The notes under the pieces were generated by a model. That model saw only the letters and a program-made list of their open reading frames with translations. It was not told the origin of the DNA and searched no databases. The position numbers and the translations under genes were made by a program. This document shows, one piece after another, positions 56,871 to 64,000 of a stretch of DNA of 64,000 bases. Source of the DNA: Methylococcales bacterium (GTDB lineage: Bacteria; Pseudomonadota; Gammaproteobacteria; Methylococcales; Methylomonadaceae). Position 1 is the stretch's first letter. Each line of letters starts with the position of its first letter. The stretch covers positions 1 through 64,000 of the forward strand of contig JAPLRS010000041.1 of the NCBI GenBank assembly GCA_026399015.1, written 5' to 3'.

Positions 56871-57062
56871 CTATTTCTTTTTTGATTTGGAATCAGGCTT
56901 GGGTTTTGGCTCAGGTAGCAACAAATCTGCTTTAAGCAACTTAAATACAGCTACACAGCCTTCACAACAAAATATTTTTTCGCCCTGCTTGGTTGGCATG
57001 GTGAACAATACTATTTGTATAGGTAAACCGCAAAGACTACAATCTTTAGTTGTATCAGTCAT
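56871..57062 (-). CDS. Stand-alone metal-binding mini-protein (P-type ATPase N-terminal-like)
   Basis: A 63-residue protein. CSLCGLPIQIVLF and FCCEGCVAVFKLLKADL match the four-cysteine metal-binding domain (CxxC...FCCxGC) normally found at the start of heavy-metal P-type ATPases, followed by a Lys/Pro-rich tail (PEPKPKPDSKSKKK). The ATPase body is absent and the frame is complete with an ATG and stop, so it is a free domain. It may chaperone copper or zinc. Convergent with the TonB operon 71 bases away; the link is only positional. Confidence 0.75.
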   Translation of the reverse strand: MTDTTKDCSLCGLPIQIVLFTMPTKQGEKIFCCEGCVAVFKLLKADLLLPEPKPKPDSKSKKK

Positions 57063-57131
57063 ATATGATTAATATCATTACAAGATAACCGTGTATCATA
57101 TCAAAATTTAAATTCAACTACAAACCCACCC

Positions 57132-58313
57132 ATGACAGTCATAGCTAACCTTGAATATTTGCACAACGACATGCGTCAATGGCGTCAACATTTGCATCAA
57201 TTTCCTGAAACTGCCTTTGAAGAAACTCAAACCGCACAATTTATTGCGGACAAACTTACTAGCTTTGGACTAGAAGTGCACCAAGGCCTAGGAAAAACTG
57301 GAGTAGTTGCGACACTATCAGTAGGTAACAGCCATAAAAAAATTGCCTTACGCGCTGACATTGATGCCCTATTTATCCAAGAACAAAACACCTTTGCTCA
57401 TAAGTCCTGTCATGAAGGCAAAATGCACGCCTGCGGTCATGATGGACATTCTGCGATGTTATTAGGTGCCGCTCAATATCTATCTAAACATAAAAATTTT
57501 GACGGTACGGTGTATTTTATTTTTCAACCTGCCGAAGAAGGTCGAGCAGGTGCAAAAGAAATGATATCTGATGGCCTGTTTGAGCAATTTCCTGCCGATT
57601 GCGTCTTTGGTATGCACAATTTTCCAGACATTCCAGCCGGTCACTTTGCGGTAAAAACCGGGGCAATGATGGCCTCTTTTGACTGTTTTGAAATCACCCT
57701 CACTGGACTAGCTACACATGCTGCCATGCCACACTTAGGTAATGATGCCATTTTAGCCGCAGCACAATTAATCACCGCGATACAAAGCATCGTCAGTCGA
57801 AATGTAAATCCAGCCGACGCGGCCGTCGTTAGTATTACCCAAGTACATGCCGGTAATACTTGGAATGCCATTCCAGAAACCGTCGTACTAAGAGGTACTT
57901 TTAGATGCTTTAGCCATACGGTAAAAACCTTAATTGCCGATAAATTAACACATCTGGTTCAGCATATTTGTACCAGTTTTGAAATTAATTCAACACTCGT
58001 TTTTAATCCAGAAAACGCGGGTTATCCAGTGACTTTTAATACCGAAACTGAAACCGCTATCGCCTTGCAAGCAGCCAGAGCTATTGCTGGTACTGAGGGA
58101 GTGAATACTAACCCCACACCGAGCATGGGGTCTGAAGATTTTGCTTTTATGTTGCAAGAAAGACCCGGTTGCTATCTTTGGATAGGCAATGGATCTTCTG
58201 AAAATAGTTGTTTACTGCATAACCCGCATTATGATTTTAATGACGAGATCTTAACTATCGGTGCGGCTTATTGGGTTAAATTAGTGGAGATTACTTTAGG
58301 CTCTAAGGCTTAG
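57132..58313 (+). CDS. M20 family metallo-amidohydrolase (HipO/N-acyl-amino-acid hydrolase-like)
   Basis: A 393-residue M20D-type hydrolase. MHACGHDGHSAMLLGAAQYL near residue 100 gives the metal Cys/His ligands, FIFQPAEEGRAGAKEMI near 135 the catalytic Glu pair, and GMHNFPDIPAGHFAVKTG the next metal His. The dimerisation domain and final SMGSEDFAFML follow. Such enzymes release amino acids from N-acyl derivatives; the exact substrate (hippurate, acetyl- or aminobenzoyl-compounds) is not readable. It overlaps ribA tail to tail by 11 bases. Confidence 0.88.
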   Translation: MTVIANLEYLHNDMRQWRQHLHQFPETAFEETQTAQFIADKLTSFGLEVHQGLGKTGVVATLSVGNSHKKIALRADIDALFIQEQNTFAHKSCHEGKMHACGHDGHSAMLLGAAQYLSKHKNFDGTVYFIFQPAEEGRAGAKEMISDGLFEQFPADCVFGMHNFPDIPAGHFAVKTGAMMASFDCFEITLTGLATHAAMPHLGNDAILAAAQLITAIQSIVSRNVNPADAAVVSITQVHAGNTWNAIPETVVLRGTFRCFSHTVKTLIADKLTHLVQHICTSFEINSTLVFNPENAGYPVTFNTETETAIALQAARAIAGTEGVNTNPTPSMGSEDFAFMLQERPGCYLWIGNGSSENSCLLHNPHYDFNDEILTIGAAYWVKLVEITLGSKA

Positions 58314-58908
58314 GTTCGAACAACATGTGCGCCATTTTTTTAGCTTTAGTCTTTAAATAACCTACATTCTCATCATGAGCCACAACTTGCACCGGAATAC
58401 GCCCAGTCACATTGATACCTAACTTGGTTAAAGACTCCATTTTCTCAGGATTATTAGTTAACACTCTGACAGACTTTACTTGCAAGCTTCCAAGTATCAA
58501 GCCTGCAATGTTATATTCTCTTTCATCTGCTAAATAACCCAAATGGATATTGGCATCAACGGTGTCCATACCTTCGTCTTGTAAGTTATAAGCCTGTAGC
58601 TTCTTTAACAAGCCAATACCACGACCTTCTTGACGTAGATAGATTAAAACACCGTAACCTAAATCATTAATCAGTTGCATGGCCATCGCTAATTGCTCAC
58701 CGCAATCACAGCGTCTTGAGCCTAAAACATCGCCAGTAAAACACTCGGAATGTATACGCACGGGCACATCGTCTTTATTCGCTACATCGCCTTTTACCAA
58801 AGCCATGTGCTCTTTATTATCAATTGTATTACTGTAGTAATGTAAGACAAACTCACCTTGTTCAGTGGGGAGTCTGGTCTGAACTAAATCTTCTACCTGT
58901 TCTATCAC
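58303..58908 (-). CDS. ribA: GTP cyclohydrolase II
   Basis: First enzyme of riboflavin synthesis. The 201-residue protein (GTG start) contains VPVRIHSECFTGDVLGSRRCDCGEQL with the zinc cysteines near residues 57-70, LIYLRQEGRGIGLLKKLQAYNLQD near 95, and VLTNNPEKMESLTKLGI near 155. No DHBP synthase domain is fused, so ribB must be elsewhere. Confidence 0.95.
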   Translation of the reverse strand: MIEQVEDLVQTRLPTEQGEFVLHYYSNTIDNKEHMALVKGDVANKDDVPVRIHSECFTGDVLGSRRCDCGEQLAMAMQLINDLGYGVLIYLRQEGRGIGLLKKLQAYNLQDEGMDTVDANIHLGYLADEREYNIAGLILGSLQVKSVRVLTNNPEKMESLTKLGINVTGRIPVQVVAHDENVGYLKTKAKKMAHMLFEPKP

Positions 58909-59063
58909 TTTTATAAAAATCCAAATACTGTTACCCAGAACTCTTGGGCAAAAATAAAAACTTGCTTGTTAAGGCTATTTTACACGACAGATAAGATTAA
59001 TGTTGATGAAGCTTTATATCTCGCTGTAATATTCAGCAACTTAATTTACACCCTGAAAGCATT

Positions 59064-59681
59064 ATGAAAACAGACAGTGACTTAATTAAAAAGAAATATG
59101 ACCGTATTGCACCTTATTTTGAAATGATGGAAGCAATGATGGAAGGCTTGTTTTTTAGGTCTTGGCGTAAAAAACTCTGGTCGAAAGTTGAAGGCCATCA
59201 TATTCTTGAAGTAGGCGTAGGCACAGGTAAAAACTTTGAGTATTACCCAGATGAAGCGCGGATTACTGCGATTGATTTTAGTACAGAAATGCTCAAGCTG
59301 GCTAAAGATAGACAAACTAAGAAAGCCATAAAGGTTGACCTAGACCTAATGGATATTCAAACACTCGCGTTTGCCAATAATAGCTTTGATACGGTGATTG
59401 CTAGCTTTGTGTTTTGCTCTGTTCCGCAACCGCTTAAGGGCTTAAAAGAACTGCATCGGGTTTGCAAGCCAGGTGGGCAAGTATTATTACTGGAGCATGT
59501 GATTAGCAGCAACGCTTTATTAGCTAAACTCATGAACTTTATTAACCCCATCGTGCTTAACTTAGTTGGCGCTAATATAAATAGAAATACCCTAAGAAAC
59601 GTTAAAGCCGCTGGCTTCGCTTGGGTGCGTGTTGACCAACGCAGCAGTCATTTAATTAAATTAATTGAAGCTAGAAAATAA
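59064..59681 (+). CDS. Class I SAM-dependent methyltransferase (UbiE/PmtA-like)
   Basis: A 205-residue methyltransferase. ILEVGVGTGKNFEYYP near residue 48 is motif I, ITAIDFSTEMLKLAKDR motif II region, FDTVIASFVFCSVPQP the post-motif, and HRVCKPGGQVLLLEHV motif III. The YDRIAPYFEMMEAMME start resembles UbiE and bacterial phospholipid N-methyltransferases. The substrate is uncertain: a quinone precursor or phosphatidylethanolamine are both possible. Convergent with coaBC, 3 bases apart. Confidence 0.82.
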   Translation: MKTDSDLIKKKYDRIAPYFEMMEAMMEGLFFRSWRKKLWSKVEGHHILEVGVGTGKNFEYYPDEARITAIDFSTEMLKLAKDRQTKKAIKVDLDLMDIQTLAFANNSFDTVIASFVFCSVPQPLKGLKELHRVCKPGGQVLLLEHVISSNALLAKLMNFINPIVLNLVGANINRNTLRNVKAAGFAWVRVDQRSSHLIKLIEARK

Positions 59682-59684
59682 GCC

Positions 59685-60887
59685 TTAAAGCGCTTTTAAA
59701 CGCTCAGCGATTAAAGCCATTAACTGCTCTGCTAGTTGAGCTTTATCTGTCATAGGTAAAGACTTATCACCAGTAGCCCAAAAAACTTGCAGGGCATTTT
59801 CTTCACTATCAAACCCGCCTTGCTCTTGACCCACCCAGTTTGCTGCAATCATATCTAAATTTTTTCTAGTTAACTTATCGCGTGCATAGGTCTCAAGATC
59901 GTGTGTTTCTGCGGCAAATCCTACTGTAAAAGGCCGAGGCGTATGCGCCGCTACATCCGCCAAGATATCTTTATTTTTTTGCAGTACTAAGGTTAATTGC
60001 TCGGCTTGTTTTTTAATCTTCTCAGGCTGAGTCAGCACTGGGCTGTAATCCGCTACCGCTGCAGCACCGATATATATGCCATGCGTTGCGACCTTTGACA
60101 TCACCGCTTGATACATTTCCTCGGCTGTTGTTACTTTAATTAAATCAACACCAGCGGGGGCAGATAAAGCAACGGGGCCACTTATTAAGCTTACATCTGC
60201 ACCGGCTTTTAACGCAGCAGTCGCTAATGCGTAACCCATTTTTCCTGAACTACGATTGGTTAGGTAACGCACCGGGTCCAATGGCTCACAAGTAGGTCCA
60301 GCACTAATTAATACTTTATGCCCCGCTAAATAGGGTTCAATTGTTGCGACGGCAATTTCAGCATACGCTAAGACATCTGCACAAATAGCCGCCGGTTCAG
60401 ACATGCGACCATAACCTGTTTCGCCACACGCTTGGTCACCTTGTTCTGGGCCAATAAACTTAACGCCATGGCGGTGTAATGTCTGTATGTTTTCTTGAGT
60501 GACTACTTTATTCCACATCGACTGGTTCATAGCTGGCGCCACATAAACCGGACAAGTAGCCGCTAAATAGAGGGTCGATAATAAATCATCTGCTAAACCA
60601 TGCGCTAATTTTGCTAAGGTATTAGCAGTCGCAGGAGCGATCAATAACACATCCGCCCAACGCGCCAAACTAATATGACCCATGGCATTTTCTACATCGG
60701 CATCTAACAACTCTGTATGGACAGGATTTCCTGACAAGGCTTGAAATGTTAACGGACTGATAAATTGCATTGCTGATTTTGTCATCACCACTTGCACTTC
60801 AGCACCTTGTTTTCTTAATAAGCGCACTAATTCAGCTGACTTATAAGCCGCAATACCCCCAGTAACACCCAATAAAATACGCTTCAA
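59685..60887 (-). CDS. coaBC: Phosphopantothenoylcysteine decarboxylase / synthetase
   Basis: Bifunctional coenzyme A enzyme. The N-terminal CoaC flavoprotein half begins ILLGVTGGIAAYKSAELVRLLRKQGAEV and carries APAMNQSMWNK near residue 115 with the substrate-binding segment and GYGRM. The C-terminal CoaB half has LISAGPTCEPLDPVRYLTNRSSGKMGYALA near 190 and VGFAAETHD near 315. Usual length of 400. In many genomes dut follows; here it does not. Confidence 0.95.
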   Translation of the reverse strand: MKRILLGVTGGIAAYKSAELVRLLRKQGAEVQVVMTKSAMQFISPLTFQALSGNPVHTELLDADVENAMGHISLARWADVLLIAPATANTLAKLAHGLADDLLSTLYLAATCPVYVAPAMNQSMWNKVVTQENIQTLHRHGVKFIGPEQGDQACGETGYGRMSEPAAICADVLAYAEIAVATIEPYLAGHKVLISAGPTCEPLDPVRYLTNRSSGKMGYALATAALKAGADVSLISGPVALSAPAGVDLIKVTTAEEMYQAVMSKVATHGIYIGAAAVADYSPVLTQPEKIKKQAEQLTLVLQKNKDILADVAAHTPRPFTVGFAAETHDLETYARDKLTRKNLDMIAANWVGQEQGGFDSEENALQVFWATGDKSLPMTDKAQLAEQLMALIAERLKAL

Positions 60888-60928
60888 AACTTTACCTTTA
60901 ATTATAAAATCGATTTAATACAACGCGC

Positions 60929-62164
60929 TTAAGACAATACCCAGGCTATTTGCTTGGGTAAACAAACCGTTTTAAGATCATAATTTGCAATAACAAACTC
61001 GCGGGCATTTGCTCCTAAACGTTGTCTCGCGGCTTCATCATCTAATAAGTTACACACCTGATCAGTTAAACCGTTTATATCAAAAAAATCCACCAAGCGC
61101 CCCGTTTGATCATGCTCTATCGCTTCATGCAAAGGTTTTGTATCACTCGCCACAATCGCACAACCTGCACTCATGGCCTCTAACAAACTCCAACTTAAGA
61201 CAAAAGGATAGGTTAAATAAATGTGTACCGTCGAAAGTTGTAACAAAGATACAAAAACCGGATAACTCACTTTACCCAAAAAATGTACCCGTTGCCAATC
61301 ATTATCACTGATTAAAGGCCGCACTTCTTTAGCATAGATTTCTTTCCAGGATTGATCAGATTTTGGTTTCATACTGTAACTAACATCATCCCCACCTACG
61401 ATTAACACCAGAGCATTGGGGCGGCGCTTAAGCAATTCTGGTAAAGCACGCATGAATATATGGTAACCACGTAAAGGCTCTAAATTACGATTAAAAAATG
61501 TAATTATCTCATCCGCTTTTGTTAACTGACGTGCGCCTTCGGGATTATTTAAGGACAGACTCACGCTCGCATTTGGCGTGACGGCATTGGTATCAATACC
61601 ATCATGAATAACGGTAATTTTTTTGCGAAACGCATCTGGAAAAGTACTTGCTTGCCACTGGGTAGGTGAAATACCCGCATCAGCAATCTCAAAGTGCAAT
61701 AGGTTATTCGCATTTTTTAAACGCACTCGACACATAACATCTTGATCTGCGTTTTCAAACTCTGGATCAAAGCCGACATCAGCGCCCTTTGCATGATAAT
61801 AAAATTCGCTATAAATCTTTAACTTTGCATCTGGCCATACGTCTTTAATAAACAGACTTTCACCCCAACCCGGGTGTGCAATGATTACATCAGGATAAAA
61901 CCCAGCGGCTTTCATTTTTAATGCCGCTCTAAAACACGCTTCACCGCGAATAGTTTTAGTCTCAAAATCACCAGCCCATGGATGCACATTTGGCGTTGAG
62001 CCTTTTTGACTAGAATAAGACACTAACTTAACGCCTTGCCAGTCTTTTGCGCCCATATCCCGCATTGCCATAGCAACTACCGTGTGCTTAGGATCGGCAG
62101 CTAAAGCCGGTGCCAAATGTTTAAATTGTCCGGGGAAATTCTGATGAATAAAGAGAATGTTCAT
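60929..62164 (-). CDS. GT4-type glycosyltransferase
   Basis: A 411-residue GT-B glycosyltransferase. MNILFIHQNFPGQFKHLAPAL opens the acceptor domain; IIAHPGWGESLFIKDVWPDAKLKIYSEFYYHAKGADVGFDPEF is typical of a subgroup of large-operon exopolysaccharide enzymes. The donor domain has FFNRNLEPLRGYHIFMRALP and SWSLLEAMSAGCAIVASDTKPLHEAI with the EX7E-like motif. The sugar and acceptor are unknown. It is isolated from other polysaccharide genes. Confidence 0.85.
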   Translation of the reverse strand: MNILFIHQNFPGQFKHLAPALAADPKHTVVAMAMRDMGAKDWQGVKLVSYSSQKGSTPNVHPWAGDFETKTIRGEACFRAALKMKAAGFYPDVIIAHPGWGESLFIKDVWPDAKLKIYSEFYYHAKGADVGFDPEFENADQDVMCRVRLKNANNLLHFEIADAGISPTQWQASTFPDAFRKKITVIHDGIDTNAVTPNASVSLSLNNPEGARQLTKADEIITFFNRNLEPLRGYHIFMRALPELLKRRPNALVLIVGGDDVSYSMKPKSDQSWKEIYAKEVRPLISDNDWQRVHFLGKVSYPVFVSLLQLSTVHIYLTYPFVLSWSLLEAMSAGCAIVASDTKPLHEAIEHDQTGRLVDFFDINGLTDQVCNLLDDEAARQRLGANAREFVIANYDLKTVCLPKQIAWVLS

Positions 62165-62254
62165 AGATACAAAAGTGATTAAATACTAAGAGATTAATTT
62201 TAAAAACATAATTAATAACGGCATTCTATTGCATCGCATAAGCACTCCACAACA

Positions 62255-63277
62255 TTAATTAACAGTCTGCACCTGCTCTCCAGCAATATTGGTTTCTATA
62301 AATGTCTGTATTTGCTGTGGGTCTGTAAAATTACCATAGGCTAATAACAGTTTTACATAGGCTGATTCAATAGACATATTCCATAACATTTCGGCACCTT
62401 GATCTAAAAGCACTCGAGTACTTTGATAAGCAGAGATCGATTTAATAGCGGGCGCCAAATAAACTTTTACATCCTGTTGCACACAACGTTCAATAAAAGC
62501 CACTAAAGAATATGAGTCACCCCATTCATTAGAGGCACAAGCGGTGCCTGAATGATATAAATCATGTAAAACCACATCGCCTTGCACCAGTTTAATAGCT
62601 GCATAATTTAAACCGGGATAAGGCTTTAACATGATAATTCTTTCGGAAAATTTAGCTGACAATCTAATACCCGATTCTACCGGCAAACTTGCATCCAACT
62701 GCGTAAACACCTGATTGTCATAGTGCATAAAAGGTTTGTTTTGCACACTATAAAAATCACCGGTTAACTGTAAAGAACACGTTAAACGCGCAGCATGATG
62801 CACTTGCATCGTTTGGTTTTGATTAGCATAAGGTACAAACACACCCGCCCGAATATTTTGGCGAATAAAATCTACCGCACATCTAAAATTAGATAAGCCA
62901 TTGGCTCTAGCATCATCTAAAGAATAATCACTCGACACTAATAACATCGGCACTTTAAGCGCATTAAAATAATAGCTTAAAGCGGCTGCCGTATAGGCTA
63001 AGGTGTCGGTACCATGCGTAATAATAATGCCATCATAACTGGCTAAATTTTGTGATTCGATAGCATTAATCAATATCTGCCAAGCCGCTGGCGCCATATT
63101 CTCACTAAGAATGTGCAAAGGCTGTAAAGTAGTAAACTGTATATCTTGAGCCTGAGGATCAGCGTCTTTAAACTGTTGTAAGAGTTTAAATGCTTGCGTA
63201 TTTGCGGTATTAATAACACCTGCAGAGACTGTAGAGCCTATGGTGCCACCTGTAAATATAACCAAAACCTGTTTCAT
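62255..63277 (-). CDS. ansA: Type I (cytoplasmic) L-asparaginase
   Basis: Hydrolyses asparagine to aspartate and ammonia. VLVIFTGGTIGSTVSAGVIN opens the protein with the first catalytic Thr, and IIITHGTDTLAYTAAALSYYF near residue 85 holds the second Thr and the Asp. There is no signal peptide, which argues for the cytoplasmic type. The track starts at a TTG (63295); the ATG at 63277 (MKQVLVIFTGG) is the better start, giving 340 residues. Confidence 0.88.
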   Translation of the reverse strand: MKQVLVIFTGGTIGSTVSAGVINTANTQAFKLLQQFKDADPQAQDIQFTTLQPLHILSENMAPAAWQILINAIESQNLASYDGIIITHGTDTLAYTAAALSYYFNALKVPMLLVSSDYSLDDARANGLSNFRCAVDFIRQNIRAGVFVPYANQNQTMQVHHAARLTCSLQLTGDFYSVQNKPFMHYDNQVFTQLDASLPVESGIRLSAKFSERIIMLKPYPGLNYAAIKLVQGDVVLHDLYHSGTACASNEWGDSYSLVAFIERCVQQDVKVYLAPAIKSISAYQSTRVLLDQGAEMLWNMSIESAYVKLLLAYGNFTDPQQIQTFIETNIAGEQVQTVN

Positions 63278-63337
63278 AGATAGTATGATATTCAAATTGT
63301 TAATTTTGCTAACTATTAAAACACTCTGCTCTAAAAA

Positions 63338-63829
63338 ATGAAAATATCACTGATTGTTGCGATGGCAACCAATAGAGCCATTGGCCTAGATAACAAAATG
63401 CCTTGGCATTTATCAGCCGATTTAAAAAAATTTAAAGCCATCACCATGGGCTCTCCGATTGTAATGGGTAGAAAAACCTATGAATCCATCGGCAGACCCT
63501 TACCTGGCCGCAGTAACATCATCATCAGCCGAAATTTAGACTATCAACAGACTGACTGCTTAGTTTTTAATGATATTAAAACTGCCATAGCAGCGAGTAG
63601 TAAAGAGTCTGAAGAAATCTTTATTATTGGCGGTGCAGAACTTTATAAAGCCACTTTGCCACTCGCTGATAATCTGTATTTAACCTTAATCAACCAAGAA
63701 TTTACTGGTGATACCTTCTTTCCCGAGATTGATTTTAAGGCATGGTCAGAAGCATCAAGAGAAGACATCTCTGATGATCCATCTGTTAATTTTAGCTATA
63801 GTTTTTTAAAACTTAGCAGAACAAACTAG
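63338..63829 (+). CDS. folA: Dihydrofolate reductase
   Basis: Reduces dihydrofolate to tetrahydrofolate. The 163-residue protein has ISLIVAMATNRAIGLDNKMPWHLSADLKKFK at the N-terminus (Met20-loop region and the catalytic Asp in SADLKKF), then GSPIVMGRKTYESIGRPLPGRSNIIISR and EEIFIIGGAELY. Typical chromosomal form and length. No thyA lies next to it. Confidence 0.96.
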   Translation: MKISLIVAMATNRAIGLDNKMPWHLSADLKKFKAITMGSPIVMGRKTYESIGRPLPGRSNIIISRNLDYQQTDCLVFNDIKTAIAASSKESEEIFIIGGAELYKATLPLADNLYLTLINQEFTGDTFFPEIDFKAWSEASREDISDDPSVNFSYSFLKLSRTN

Positions 63830-63923
63830 CACAAAACCCGCAAAAACTCACAAGAAGCACCTGAAAACGGTTAAAATAACCCGATTTATGATCACCTTGT
63901 AAAAGCAACAGCTTGGTAGCCGC

Positions 63924-64000
63924 ATGCAAACGAAATATAACACTGATGACTTGAGAATTTGTGGAATGAAAGAAGTGATTCCACCGGTCCAAGTTCATGA
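63924..64000 (+). CDS. 3-deoxy-7-phosphoheptulonate (DAHP) synthase, N-terminal fragment (cut by window)
   Basis: The last 77 bases read MQTKYNTDDLRICGMKEVIPPVQ in frame from ATG 63924 and run off the end without a stop. This matches the N-terminus of the AroF/AroG/AroH type (tDDLRI..IKELlPPv). The enzyme opens the shikimate pathway. The ORF track gives only a minus-strand shadow here (63813-63998). Which isoenzyme it is cannot be told from 25 residues. Confidence 0.7.
   Translation, partial: MQTKYNTDDLRICGMKEVIPPVQVH

Noticed and set aside
63813-63998. 61-aa minus ORF at the right edge
   Set aside because: Antisense to the DAHP synthase start, which has a clear family match.

Overview
The window looks like a chromosomal segment from an AT-rich gammaproteobacterial (type I) methanotroph of the order Methylococcales. 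This is inferred, because no methane-oxidation gene lies here. It rests on three features. There is a bacterial sterol operon (squalene monooxygenase, oxidosqualene cyclase with a DCTAEG motif, and a CYP51 fused to a ferredoxin, the form known from Methylococcus). There is a pyrophosphate-type phosphofructokinase (GGDD motif). And the housekeeping gene order is gammaproteobacterial: pyrG-kdsA-eno-ftsB-ispD-ispF-truD-surE-pcm and ilvE-waaF-waaC. No rRNA, tRNA or CRISPR array was recognised.

Layout. 1-4.2 kb is an accessory strip of toxin-antitoxin (TA) genes and gene remnants: an XRE-type regulator cut by the window edge, a UPF0175/DUF3368-PIN pair, an MntA-type nucleotidyltransferase with a truncated HEPN partner, a second PIN toxin between two overlapping short ORFs, then a hairpin-rich repeat cluster. 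4.2-10.2 kb carries pgi, a LOG-family protein, a dynamin-like GTPase and PPi-phosphofructokinase. 10.4-16.3 kb is the sterol operon, transcribed leftward as cyp51-ferredoxin, an NTF2-like gene, oxidosqualene cyclase and squalene monooxygenase. 16.4-24.9 kb is the conserved pyrG-to-pcm block, with a Smr-domain gene inserted in the opposite orientation between truD and surE. The MEP-pathway genes ispD and ispF in that block supply isoprenoid precursors a few kilobases upstream of the sterol operon.

24.9-33.4 kb holds a stand-alone transposase-type HTH protein with its own strong terminator, a DnaA-box-like palindrome, tilS, a membrane cytochrome c, trpS, mtaB, a fused SpmA-SpmB protein and yjbQ. 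33.4-37.5 kb is a tripartite efflux system (OprM/NodT, EmrA, EmrB types). 37.5-46 kb has hemW, pyrE, the LPS heptosyltransferases with ilvE, chrA and kup. 46-47.6 kb is a second small accessory spot: a Phd/RelE-type pair, an IS3 transposase remnant, and eight tandem copies of a 42-bp repeat ending a few bases from the glnE stop codon.

51.3-56.8 kb is a self-contained TonB uptake locus: a HupE/UreJ-like membrane protein with an unusual long C-terminal extension, a TonB-dependent receptor coupled to it by a 4-base overlap, and dedicated tonB, exbB and exbD. A stand-alone metal-binding mini-protein follows convergently. The substrate is not known; a metal is the best guess. The right end has an M20 hydrolase, ribA, a methyltransferase, coaBC, a glycosyltransferase, asparaginase, folA, and the first 25 codons of a DAHP synthase that the ORF track missed.

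The best candidates for undescribed biology are the NTF2-like (ketosteroid-isomerase-fold) protein inside the sterol operon, the HupE-extension/TonB locus, and the free-standing HTH protein between tilS and pyrG.
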